Positions 8,227 to 16,071 of a stretch of DNA of 64,000 bases are shown here, in pieces. Origin of the DNA: CAZOKZ01 sp964580585 (GTDB lineage Bacteria; Sumerlaeota; Sumerlaeia; SLMS01; JAHLLQ01); assembly GCA_964580585.1 (NCBI GenBank), contig CAZOKZ010000002.1, positions 124,001 to 188,000 of the forward strand. Reading direction: 5' to 3'. Numbering within the stretch: position 1 is the first letter of the stretch; each line of letters starts with the position of its first letter. A program made the translations under genes and the position numbers. The notes beneath the pieces were generated by a model that saw nothing but the letters and a program-made list of their open reading frames with translations, did not search any database and had not been told where the DNA came from.

Positions 8227-8538
8227 ATGTATGTTGAAGTGATCAAGACAGTGGTCAAACACGGACAGGCCGAAGCAGCCCGCCGCACACTTGACAAATG
8301 GATTGCAGCAGCCCGCAAGGCCCCAGGCCATTTGTGGGCCAGCTACTTCAGCCCGGAAGATTGCGCCAGCGAAGCATTGGACGGGTTTCAGATCGAGGAC
8401 CCCGAACGCACATTTTTTGTCACCATGGCATGGGAAAACGATGAGGCTGTCGCCGATTTCGTCCGCCGGTATCATTCCGGTCCGGTGAATTTACTGCCCG
8501 GCCAGGAAGTGTACGTCAGCGGCCATTTTAACGGCTAA
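8227..8538 (+). CDS. Dimeric alpha/beta-barrel (antibiotic-biosynthesis-monooxygenase-like) protein, 103 aa
   Basis: A small soluble protein starting MYVEVIKTVVKHGQAEAARR, followed by a helix, then GHLWASYFSPED and TFFVTMAWENDEAVADF with a late HSGPVN. The beta-alpha-beta-beta pattern and the 'W.n.eA...f' helix match the ABM/DABB fold, which includes cofactor-poor oxygenases, heme-degrading enzymes and stress proteins. Catalytic residues cannot be assigned, so the exact reaction is unknown. It lies 91 bases ahead of the SurA-like gene on the same strand and may share its transcript. Confidence 0.6.
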   Translation: MYVEVIKTVVKHGQAEAARRTLDKWIAAARKAPGHLWASYFSPEDCASEALDGFQIEDPERTFFVTMAWENDEAVADFVRRYHSGPVNLLPGQEVYVSGHFNG

Positions 8539-8629
8539 CCTTTTCACTACCGCCAATCGGCGTAACTTGCGCATGAGCTTTTGTCCATTCGACGCATGCC
8601 CCCGTCCGGTATGCTTGCCTTTCGGGGGC

Positions 8630-9646
8630 ATGCGACTTTTTGCGGGCCTAATCGCGATCCTTCTTGGATTGCTCCTTCCTCCGCAACCTGCCCACGCCCA
8701 ACTTGACAAGGTACTCGCCAGCGTGGATGGCGCGTTGATCACCCAACGCGATGTCTCCTGCCAATTATTTGAAGCGCGCTTGCTGGACAACTCTCTCTGG
8801 AGCATCCCGGACGAGGCGCTGATCCCGTCGATTGTCTCGCCCATGGTGGACGAAATGCTGCTTTACCGGCATTTCTGGGACGGAACACGGGAACCCGAAG
8901 CACTCGAAATCAAAGAAGACACCAATTACGTCTGGAGCGAATACGAACGCCTGGCCGGTTCTTCGCTCGCGCTTCGCACGTTGCTCGAACAATCGGGCTT
9001 GAACGAGGACGATGTGCTGACATGGCTGGAAGCGCGCGCCCGTCGCCAATGGACCATTGAAGGCGCCGTTGCGCAGCGTCTCGATCCCGCATTGCTCTCC
9101 CGCGACGACGATATTGCAACGAATGCCGATGCCGTGCATCTGGCGCACATCTTTTTCGCAGGAACCGATAGCTCCGGCAAAAAAGACTTTCGTAAAGCCC
9201 AGGAACACGCGCTGAACGTGTGGGTGGATTTGTCCGACGGATTCGATTTTACCCGGGCCGCAGCACTCTACTCGGAAGACCCCGGCACCGCTCGCCTGGG
9301 TGGCGATCTGGGGTGGTTGGACGTTGAAGTCCTCGATCCAGATGTTCGCGACATTGTATTAACACTCGATGACGACGAAGTCTCTTCCCCCGTCACCAGT
9401 TCAATGGGCGTGCATTTGTTTAAATTGCTCGATTATCGCACGCCACGTCGCGCCGCTCTGGTAGAAGCTATTCGCGATATCAAAACCACCGCTCTCCGCC
9501 AACTGCGCGCAGAAAGCGATATCCGCCTGAGCGAAGGGATTGAACTCAAGCCGTTGCCAGAACTCGCCGATCCCGACACATCCCCTACTGTGTGGGATGA
9601 ATTGATCGAAAAACATCATGAGGACAAAGAAAAAGGCCCCGAGTAA
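8630..9646 (+). CDS. SurA/PrsA-like periplasmic peptidyl-prolyl isomerase (parvulin), 338 aa
   Basis: From the ATG at 8630 the protein opens with a clear signal peptide (LFAGLIAILLGLLLPPQPAHA, cleavage after AHA). A SurA-N-like helical region follows (DKVLASVDGALITQRDVSC), then one rotamase domain: HLAHIFF, FDFTRAAALYSEDPGTARL, GGDLGWLDVEVL and SSPVTSSMGVHLFKLLD. Such proteins fold or chaperone outer-membrane and secreted proteins in the periplasm. Only one parvulin domain is present, unlike the two of E. coli SurA. Starts at TTG 8567 or ATG 8573 are possible but would bury the signal peptide behind 19-21 extra residues. The gene ends inside a terminator hairpin shared with the convergent gene. 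Confidence 0.85.
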   Translation: MRLFAGLIAILLGLLLPPQPAHAQLDKVLASVDGALITQRDVSCQLFEARLLDNSLWSIPDEALIPSIVSPMVDEMLLYRHFWDGTREPEALEIKEDTNYVWSEYERLAGSSLALRTLLEQSGLNEDDVLTWLEARARRQWTIEGAVAQRLDPALLSRDDDIATNADAVHLAHIFFAGTDSSGKKDFRKAQEHALNVWVDLSDGFDFTRAAALYSEDPGTARLGGDLGWLDVEVLDPDVRDIVLTLDDDEVSSPVTSSMGVHLFKLLDYRTPRRAALVEAIRDIKTTALRQLRAESDIRLSEGIELKPLPELADPDTSPTVWDELIEKHHEDKEKGPE

Positions 9647-9660
9647 GCGGAGCCTTTTTT
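9629..9660 (+). terminator. Bidirectional terminator between convergent genes
   Basis: AAAAGGC-C-CCG (9631-9641) pairs with CGG-A-GCCTTTT (9648-9658) around the stop codon of the SurA-like gene, with a T run on the plus strand and an A run on the left. It can stop the plus-strand gene and the minus-strand gene ending at 9675. Confidence 0.8.
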
Positions 9661-9674
9661 CTTTCAAAATCCTA

Positions 9675-10844
9675 TCATTCAACCGGCGGTTTCGGCGGCC
9701 ACTGTGGGGGCGGAGCCTGCGGTGGAGGCGGGGGTGGCGAGTAATCCGGAGGCGGCGGTGGAGGCTGCACCGGGGGCTGGCCATAGTCGATCCCCGTGGA
9801 ACGGGGCGAAGGTGGCGCGCCATAGTCCGAGGGCATCGGAGGTGTTTCTACGGGCGACCATCCCCCACCGCCTGCCGGTCCGGTCGGATCGATGAAATCG
9901 TCACGAAAGATGGTGTACTCGGGGCCAAATTGCTCCATGAAACAAGCCGAATAAGAGAGCAAAAACATCGAGATAGGTAACGTGGCCACCGTAATCAGGT
10001 ACTGTCCAAGGACCGGAATGCAACTGACGACGCACAACACACAGCCGACTGTGGCAATGAGCATACCGGCACCGATCACCAACGCGATCCGCATCAGCAA
10101 AAACAACACGAAGGTCGAGTGATAAGTCTGAATCAATTGACGCGCGTCGCGCAAAGCGTCCTTCACCATCATATTCCGCGCGTACATGATCGGGACGACA
10201 ATATTATTGAGGATGAAATTAACAAATCCCAACGTTACAAAAAATATCAGCGCCAAAATAGCAATAATGACCCAAACGCCGATCGTTGCATCGCTGAACT
10301 GACTATTCTGAATATCGCCCAAAGCCGGGAGCGCGGCAAAGATGAGAGCCAAAGCCGTGAAACCCAGTTGAATCACGACCAATATCGCGCGAAACATAAA
10401 CAATGAATTCCCAAGAGTAGCCGTCGCGCGCCAACTCCCTTCCAGAGTGCCTCCGTTCTTGGCGGTCATATCCAAAAACATGAAATCGCCACGGCTGCCC
10501 AACCATTTAAACAACAGTCCAAAGCCAAGAAACAACAACAACACCAGAACGAAGATAAATACCATCATCACCATGTTTTTGTCGATGTATTGTTGAGCCT
10601 GATCCCAGGGATTGGGTCCGCCGGGACCGCCTGGGCCACCCGGTCCGCTCAAGGTGTTCGTGATGCGTGGATTATAGCTGCTGCCGCTCCCTCTCCCGCA
10701 GTTCGACAAAAATGCCGCAAACCCGATGAGAAACCATTTCGACGCATCGGCGGGCGAAAACAACGTGCGTTTTGAAATTTCAATCGCCCGCTCAAGTGGT
10801 CCGGTTACGGAAATTTCTTTGGGATAGGGATGTTCACCGTTCAT
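9675..10844 (-). CDS. Multi-span membrane protein with proline-rich C-terminal tail, 389 aa
   Basis: After a soluble start (EISVTGPLERAIEISKRTLF) and a Gly/Pro-rich linker (about 65-80), the protein has about six membrane spans, including FIFVLVLLLFLGFGLLF, VVIQLGFTALALIFAALPA, VIIAILALIFFVTLGFV and ALVIGAGMLIATVGCVLC. The last 70 residues are almost all Pro, Gly, Ser and Tyr. The layout resembles 'DUF7544/glycerophosphodiester phosphodiesterase membrane domain' proteins, but I see no catalytic domain. Its ATG overlaps the stop of the ABC exporter by four bases (ATGA), so the two are translationally coupled and may act together at the envelope. Confidence 0.65.
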   Translation of the reverse strand: MNGEHPYPKEISVTGPLERAIEISKRTLFSPADASKWFLIGFAAFLSNCGRGSGSSYNPRITNTLSGPGGPGGPGGPNPWDQAQQYIDKNMVMMVFIFVLVLLLFLGFGLLFKWLGSRGDFMFLDMTAKNGGTLEGSWRATATLGNSLFMFRAILVVIQLGFTALALIFAALPALGDIQNSQFSDATIGVWVIIAILALIFFVTLGFVNFILNNIVVPIMYARNMMVKDALRDARQLIQTYHSTFVLFLLMRIALVIGAGMLIATVGCVLCVVSCIPVLGQYLITVATLPISMFLLSYSACFMEQFGPEYTIFRDDFIDPTGPAGGGGWSPVETPPMPSDYGAPPSPRSTGIDYGQPPVQPPPPPPDYSPPPPPPQAPPPQWPPKPPVE

Positions 10845-13156
10845 GATTGATCGATCGCGAGCGCTGCATTTGCCCCGCTGTCCTCGGCATTTTCGTGAGA
10901 GTCATCGGTTTCGTCGTCCATGACGATCATGCCGTTCATGGCGTCTTCGTGCAATTCAGACATGCGACAAAGTTCCGCGTATTTTCCGTTCTGTGCCATC
11001 AAATCTTCGTGCGTTCCCATTTCCGCGACCTCGCCATTTTCCATCACGACGATTTGATCCGCGTTGCGGACCGTGGAAAGGCGGTGCGCGATAACAATCA
11101 CGGTACGGTTTTCCATCAAACGATCGAGCGCCTGCTGAACGAGCGCTTCGCTTTCGTTGTCGAGCGCGCTGGTCGCTTCGTCGAGGATCAGAATCGGGCA
11201 ATCGCGAAGCAACGCACGCGCAATGGCGATGCGTTGACGCTGGCCCCCGGAAAGCTGTCCGCCACGTTCGCCAATCGACGTGTCGTAGCCCTCGGGCAGT
11301 TCCTGGATGAAATCGTGCGCGTTGGCCGCGCGCGCCACTTTTTCCACGTCTTCGAGCGAAGCGTCGCGTCGTCCGTAAAGGATGTTGTTCAAAATGGTGG
11401 AATCGAACAGAATCGTTTCCTGGGTCACGATGGCGATTTGCTCGCGTAAACTGGTAAACGTCACGTCGCGAATATCGGTGCCATCGACCGTAATCGATCC
11501 ACCGGTAATATCGTAAAAACGTGGCACCAATTTCGTCACGGTGGTTTTGCCCGCGCCCGAACTTCCCACCAACGCATAGCGTTTGCCCTTGGGAATCACG
11601 AGATTGAATTTCTTCAACACCTTCTCGCGCTTCTTGCCATAGGAAAATTCAACATCGGTGAACGTAATGTTGTCCTGGATGGGTTTCAATTCGACCGCGT
11701 CGGGTTTTTCCACCACATGTGGTTTGGCATCGATAATTTCAAAGACGCGTTCGGCGCTCGCAAGGCCCTGCTGCGTTTTCATAAACCCGGCGGAAACGCC
11801 TTTGAGCGGTTTGTAAAACCGCGTCAAGGCGATCAAATACACGATAAATTCCGCGGGTTGCATTTCCTGCTTTTTGAGCACGATGTACGCGCCAGCGATC
11901 AACACAATCCCAATGGCGCCCATGGTCAAAACATCCACCATCGCAGGTGCAAGAAGCGATAATTTCATCCGGCGCAACTGACGGCGAAGCTGTTCCTTGG
12001 AAACGGTCTTGAAACGGTTGCGCTCCAGTTTTTCCGTTCCGAACGCCTTGACGATTTGCATGCCCTGAAGGGTTTCCTGCATCACGTCCACCAAATACGC
12101 ATCCTCTTCGGCGTCGCGCTTGCTCAGGCTACGCAGTTTTTTGCTCACCACCGTGATCGGCACGATGACCAACGGCAGACCGATAATGGTGAACAGCGTG
12201 ATTTTGACGCTGAGAATCAGCAGCACCATAAAGAGGAACAGGATTTCAAACGGCACCTTGACCGATTGGTTCAAAATCTGGCTCAAGATCGTGCGAATCT
12301 TCGTCATGTCGGAACTGAGCCGCGCGATCAAATTGCCCGACGTGCGTTCCTGGAGCGCTTTCATATCGAGATTCAAACACGCCGCATACAAATCGACCTT
12401 CATCATTTGCGTGCTGGAGAGAATGACCTTCGACATCTGGAACTTGGCACGATACTCAAAGTAGGCTTTCAGGAACACGCCGAGAATCAAGATCAGAACG
12501 ATCATCACCACGGCATTTTCGCGATTTTCAAGCAAGTACTCGTAAAGTTCAGCGCGTAGTTCTTCCTTCTTTTTCTTAACATAGCCAACGGCCGCATCCA
12601 CCTTTGGGTGATTCGCCAAAAAATCCGCGAGCAAGCCCTCAAAGAATTCCTTTTTCTTATCAGGCTTATCCGCAGACGCAACAACAGTGGAATTCGTTTG
12701 AGCGGAGGTCGTTTGTTGAGGCGTTTCAGTAGAGGTCGCTTGTGGAGGCGTTTGTTGGGAAGCCGAGTCGTCATCCTTGATTTTATCCTTTAGCTCCTCA
12801 AACACTTCTCCTCTTTTTGCTGCCCGTTCAGCGCTCTCAACTTCCTTTTGTTCAACGCCTTTGGGGTCCATGACCATATCGAGAACCGGAATCATCGGCA
12901 GCAAACTGACCGCACCCAGAAACGAAGCCACGATGGAAAAAAACGTCGCCAGCACAATCGCGCGTTTGTACGACCACGCGTACTGCAAGACACGCAGAAT
13001 CAACCCTCTCTTTTCCGAGAGGGTGTATTTCTTTTTACGGTACTTGACCTTCTTGGGCTTTTCTTCTTCGGTCTGGACTTCGCTCACGCGGTCACCAAAT
13101 CCTTCGGTCCCGGGGATCGGGCCCTGGGAAGCGTTCCAATAATCCCAGCACTTCAC
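10841..13156 (-). CDS. MsbA-like ABC exporter (permease fused to ATPase) with large loop insertion, about 771 aa
   Basis: The C-terminal ATPase shows Walker A GSSGAGKT, a TQETILFDSTI Q-loop, signature LSGGQRQR, Walker B ILILDEATSALD and the switch IAHRLSTV. Ahead of it is a six-span permease domain with ERTSGNLIARLSSD and TLQGMQIVKAFGTE, as in lipid flippases. Between the first span (about residues 67-96) and the second (about 215-234) sits a charged and Thr/Gln-rich insertion of roughly 118 residues, absent from typical MsbA, predicted to lie in the periplasm. The start is uncertain: GTG 13156 begins 20 bases after the upstream stop, and GTG 13087 is an alternative that loses only polar residues. 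It probably exports a lipid or lipid-linked glycan. Confidence 0.88.
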   Translation of the reverse strand: MKCWDYWNASQGPIPGTEGFGDRVSEVQTEEEKPKKVKYRKKKYTLSEKRGLILRVLQYAWSYKRAIVLATFFSIVASFLGAVSLLPMIPVLDMVMDPKGVEQKEVESAERAAKRGEVFEELKDKIKDDDSASQQTPPQATSTETPQQTTSAQTNSTVVASADKPDKKKEFFEGLLADFLANHPKVDAAVGYVKKKKEELRAELYEYLLENRENAVVMIVLILILGVFLKAYFEYRAKFQMSKVILSSTQMMKVDLYAACLNLDMKALQERTSGNLIARLSSDMTKIRTILSQILNQSVKVPFEILFLFMVLLILSVKITLFTIIGLPLVIVPITVVSKKLRSLSKRDAEEDAYLVDVMQETLQGMQIVKAFGTEKLERNRFKTVSKEQLRRQLRRMKLSLLAPAMVDVLTMGAIGIVLIAGAYIVLKKQEMQPAEFIVYLIALTRFYKPLKGVSAGFMKTQQGLASAERVFEIIDAKPHVVEKPDAVELKPIQDNITFTDVEFSYGKKREKVLKKFNLVIPKGKRYALVGSSGAGKTTVTKLVPRFYDITGGSITVDGTDIRDVTFTSLREQIAIVTQETILFDSTILNNILYGRRDASLEDVEKVARAANAHDFIQELPEGYDTSIGERGGQLSGGQRQRIAIARALLRDCPILILDEATSALDNESEALVQQALDRLMENRTVIVIAHRLSTVRNADQIVVMENGEVAEMGTHEDLMAQNGKYAELCRMSELHEDAMNGMIVMDDETDDSHENAEDSGANAALAIDQS

Positions 13157-13175
13157 CCCGCCCCCCCGGTGCCCG

Positions 13176-13835
13176 TCAAGGAGAGGCTGGAGGGGAATCG
13201 CTCGACAGTGCAGGGTCAGACGGAAAGGTTTTACCCTGATCCAGGCGAGAAATCGGTTCCGCAAACCTAGATTTTTCAAGCTTCAATGCGTCGAGGTTTA
13301 TGAAATAACAAATATCTCCATCACTAATCACTCCGTTCGTTGGGTCGTAGGTCTTTGAAATAACCAACCCATTATAAAGTGGAGTATTGAGAGGAAAATC
13401 TTCTGGTATCTCTACATCATCGTCGTAATCTGGCCCAGGCGACAACAACATTACCCACTCTTCACGCCACATATACGAGTAACTAGAACGAGGGCGTTGA
13501 AATACATCCGATTGATCCTGTGTTGGCTTGAGAATGGAAAGCGTTCCTGTCGTCAGCCCAGCCTCGGGCCATGTAAGTGAAAGCTGTCGCCGCGTGGTGG
13601 GATCATCGTTCGACTGCACAACAAGAAAGGAAGGCATTGAGCCGGTTTCTGAAATGTAAGCTTTCAATGCTAGTTCAATTGCACGGAAATTGGATAGTGT
13701 ACGACTAACTTGCGAGCGTCTCTGCGGTTTCAAGAAACCTTCGACTGGGATTAAGCCCGTCAAACCCAACAGCACCAAAAACGTTGTCAGCACCCACGGG
13801 AACTGGCATCCGCGTTTGTCGGAATTGTCATTCAT
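13176..13835 (-). CDS. Pilin-like membrane-anchored protein without prepilin cleavage site, 219 aa
   Basis: The N-terminus has a charged start, then one membrane span (WVLTTFLVLLGLTGLIPV), then a long amphipathic helix with SRTLSNFRAIELALKAYISETG. This continues like the alpha1 helix of GspG-type pseudopilins (compare LRSLATATEAYYVDN in the true pseudopilin at 19759). The C-terminal half holds the YDPTNGVISDGDI motif found in all the paralogs here. The G-FTLIE prepilin peptidase site is missing, so it should remain a membrane-anchored monomer or act as a cap. ATG 13835 overlaps the stop of the previous paralog by eight bases, with AAGGAA just ahead. The function is unknown. Confidence 0.65.
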   Translation of the reverse strand: MNDNSDKRGCQFPWVLTTFLVLLGLTGLIPVEGFLKPQRRSQVSRTLSNFRAIELALKAYISETGSMPSFLVVQSNDDPTTRRQLSLTWPEAGLTTGTLSILKPTQDQSDVFQRPRSSYSYMWREEWVMLLSPGPDYDDDVEIPEDFPLNTPLYNGLVISKTYDPTNGVISDGDICYFINLDALKLEKSRFAEPISRLDQGKTFPSDPALSSDSPPASP

Positions 13836-14451
13836 CGGTTTCCTTTTCCTCTCCCTCTATTTGCCACAGAGGAAGAGATTGTCCAACGTAATCGCTTTTG
13901 ATGATAATATCGCCGCTGCTAGCTGTTCCGTTTGTACTCCCGTTTGTCGGATCGTAGTGTTTGGTAAGATATGATTGATAGTAGATCCGATTTTCCACAT
14001 CAACGTCCTCCCAAGGATGAAACTGATAAATCCGATCCGGTCCAGATGAATAAAGAAACCAGGAATCGTTTCCCACGAAATAACCAAAGAAATACTTTTC
14101 TGGGTCAGGCGAAAACACGTCTGGTGGTTTGCCCAATAAATGTGCTGTTGGTGTGGTTAAGTATCTAAAATCCAGCGTATAGTGCCGATTTTGATCCGGG
14201 TCAGGTTCGACGCTGGCGGGAAGCCGCATTGGAATCATCGGCGGGTAGGCGTTATTTTCGAGATGATAGGCTTCGAGTGCAATGCGAACTGCACGCATAT
14301 TAGAAATAATAGGGCTTACTTGTGGTTGAGACTTCTTTCGGCGAATTATTTCCCCCACAACTATTGCAAGCACAATCAGGCAAACCGAAATAGCCACTGT
14401 CGCTACCATAATCTGTCGCTGACGTAAATTTTGATGTGGATCGATTTTCAT
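13828..14451 (-). CDS. Pilin-like membrane-anchored protein, second tandem copy, 207 aa
   Basis: Same design as its neighbours: a short charged start, one membrane span (MVATVAISVCLIVLAIVVG), basic stop-transfer residues (RRKK), then SNMRAVRIALEAYHLENNAYPP, which matches the pseudopilin G helix. Later come SWFLYSSGPDR and YDPTNGSTNGTASSGDI near the C-terminus. There is no FTLIE processing site. The start at 14451 is fixed by a TAATG overlap with the stop of the preceding paralog. The paralogs have diverged strongly outside the motifs, so the duplication is old or the proteins evolve fast. Confidence 0.65.
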   Translation of the reverse strand: MKIDPHQNLRQRQIMVATVAISVCLIVLAIVVGEIIRRKKSQPQVSPIISNMRAVRIALEAYHLENNAYPPMIPMRLPASVEPDPDQNRHYTLDFRYLTTPTAHLLGKPPDVFSPDPEKYFFGYFVGNDSWFLYSSGPDRIYQFHPWEDVDVENRIYYQSYLTKHYDPTNGSTNGTASSGDIIIKSDYVGQSLPLWQIEGEEKETDE

Positions 14452-14990
14452 TATTCCTTCATCCTCCAAACATCCCCCCCACTTACCATCCCATTCGTCG
14501 GGTCGTAGGTGTGATTCAAAAGAAAGGGTGTTGGTTTGCCAGATTCCCAATCCACGTCCGTTTTCGGATCGATGTCGTATTTTTTATCCCAACCCGGAGA
14601 GAAAAGAATCCAGGCGTCGTCTTGTTGGGCATAAGCAAAGGTGAATCGCTGAATCGCTCGTACATGAAAATCAAATGGCAACGAAGTCAAATAGGCTATG
14701 GGAGTCGTCAAAGTCGGGGGAACCACCATCAACTCCGTTTTACCATATTCGGCTAACGCTGGTTCATCCTCGATTGTAACAATTCCACCAGGAGGATAAA
14801 CTTGGTAGTCGGTGTAGTAGTTTTCCAACCCGCCTATTGCAATACGCAGTTGGTTTTCCACCACTGAATTCAAATGTTCCACTTCCATCGACAGGAGATA
14901 AATTACCGCCCTGCCAAGAAGAATCCCCATCACCACTATCGTGATGATCACAATCGCCCAGATTGGCACTCGTTTCTTTTTCGTCTCCAT
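14451..14990 (-). CDS. Pilin-like membrane-anchored protein, first complete tandem copy, 179 aa
   Basis: After METKKKRVP comes one span (IWAIVIITIVVMGILLG), then an amphipathic helix with NQLRIAIGGLENYYTDYQVYPP, then TPIAYLTSLPFD, DDAWILFSPGWD and the terminal YDPTNGMVSGGDVWRMKE. Blocks such as TTP-AYLTS and DSWxLxSxGPD recur in the true pseudopilin at 19759 and in its downstream neighbours, so this is one family. The FTLIE cleavage motif is absent. The gene begins six bases after the stop of a broken fourth copy. It probably forms part of an envelope structure with the other two, but no function is established. Confidence 0.65.
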   Translation of the reverse strand: METKKKRVPIWAIVIITIVVMGILLGRAVIYLLSMEVEHLNSVVENQLRIAIGGLENYYTDYQVYPPGGIVTIEDEPALAEYGKTELMVVPPTLTTPIAYLTSLPFDFHVRAIQRFTFAYAQQDDAWILFSPGWDKKYDIDPKTDVDWESGKPTPFLLNHTYDPTNGMVSGGDVWRMKE

Positions 14991-14996
14991 TTGACG

Positions 14997-15077
14997 TTAC
15001 CCCCTTATTCGCCAGATGTCGCCTCCACTCATGATTCCGTTCGTGAGATCGTCTATGTGAAAATAAAGCGACTGAAT
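14997..15077 (-). pseudogene. C-terminal relic of a fourth pilin-like paralog
   Basis: The last 26 codons before a TAA read ...LYFHIDDLTNGIMSGGDIWRIRG, closely matching the end of the 14451-14990 protein (YDPTNGMVSGGDVWRMKE). An in-frame TGA at 15078-15080 cuts it off and nothing pilin-like follows upstream. It is therefore a leftover of a tandem duplication or deletion rather than a gene. Confidence 0.7.
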
Positions 15078-15164
15078 TCAATTTTCATCTCTCCGCCCCT
15101 ACTTTCTCAAGAATCCTTGTGCTTGCTCTGTCCAATCCTTCCTCCTGTATAACCGCTTCGGGCA

Positions 15165-15992
15165 ATGGATTTGCCGACACCATCCTCGCGGATATATTCT
15201 CCTGTGACTTCGCACCCCATCATCGACCTGCAAAATATCGTTCTCGAACGTAACAACGTGTACATCTTGCGCGGCGTATCGTGGAGCATCGACCCAGGAC
15301 AACATTGGGCGCTGCTTGGCGCGAACGGTTCGGGGAAAACCTCGCTGCTCAAGGTCATCGCCGGATACGAATGGGTGACGCGCGGGAGGGTCGAAGTGCT
15401 TGGCGAGCATTTTGGTGAAACCAATATTCGCGCGCTGCGGCGTTTAATTGGTTGGGTCAGTTCCTCGCTCACCCACCGGTTTCCACCTGATGATTTGGCT
15501 TTTATGATTGCCGTTTCCGGGTTTGACGCGTCGGTTGGACTGTGGCGCGAATTTTCCGACGAGGAAATCTACGTCGCTTATCGCGCGCTGGAATTCATCG
15601 GTGCCGAACGCATCGCCGAACAACCCTGGCGTGTGCTTTCACAAGGCGAACGTCAGCGGGTGCTAATTGCGCGGGCAATCGTCAGCCAACCGCGCCTGCT
15701 GATTTTAGACGAACCGTGCGCGGGACTCGACCCTGTGGCGCGCGAAGAGTTCCTCGACGACATCGAAGGTTTTGCCGCGCGCGAAGACGCCCCGACGATC
15801 CTGCTCGTCACGCATCACATCGAAGAAATCCGTCCGTGCTTCACGCATGCGCTCGTTGTCAAGGACGGGCTTGCCATCGCCCGGGGACGGACAGGCGAGG
15901 TGGTGACCAGCGCGGTGCTCAGCGATGCCTTTGGTCATACATGCGAAGTGACGCGCGTGGGCGAAGGGTTCACGTTGCACGTACCGAGATAA
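15165..15992 (+). CDS. ABC transporter ATP-binding protein (ModF/YlmA-like), 275 aa
   Basis: A single nucleotide-binding domain with Walker A GANGSGKTSLL (about residues 53-63), signature LSQGERQRV, Walker B LLILDEPCAGLD and switch His in LLVTHHIEEI. SHPIIDLQNIVLERNN followed by ILRGVSWSIDPGQHWALLG is typical of the stand-alone ATPases grouped with ModF/PhrA. No permease gene lies beside it, so the transported substrate, or a regulatory role, is unknown. It is divergent from the pilin-like genes. The start has no strong ribosome site; an internal GTG about 14 codons later is possible. A REP-like hairpin begins five bases after the stop. Confidence 0.85.
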   Translation: MDLPTPSSRIYSPVTSHPIIDLQNIVLERNNVYILRGVSWSIDPGQHWALLGANGSGKTSLLKVIAGYEWVTRGRVEVLGEHFGETNIRALRRLIGWVSSSLTHRFPPDDLAFMIAVSGFDASVGLWREFSDEEIYVAYRALEFIGAERIAEQPWRVLSQGERQRVLIARAIVSQPRLLILDEPCAGLDPVAREEFLDDIEGFAAREDAPTILLVTHHIEEIRPCFTHALVVKDGLAIARGRTGEVVTSAVLSDAFGHTCEVTRVGEGFTLHVPR

Positions 15993-15996
15993 ACGA

Positions 15997-16028
15997 TGCC
16001 GAGTTGGGGCTCGGCGGTCCCAGGGAAT
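15997..16028 (+). repeat. REP-like hairpin, copy 1 (downstream of transposase)
   Basis: GCCGAGTTGGGGCTCGGC is a hairpin (GCCGAG/CTCGGC) followed by GGTCCCAGGGA, itself a small inverted repeat. The same unit occurs at 16715-16746 in the same orientation and inverted at 16277-16308. It lies between the ABC ATPase stop and the transposase stop, and could also act as a terminator. Confidence 0.8.
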
Positions 16029-16071
16029 TGGTTTACCTTTGATGACAAAAAAGTTAATGGGATAGGTAAGG

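Noticed and set aside
13081..13175. REP-like hairpins around the start of the ABC exporter gene
   Set aside because: GGTCCC/GGGCCC blocks look superficially like the 16 kb REP units but do not share the GCCGAG stem or align over more than about 12 bases.
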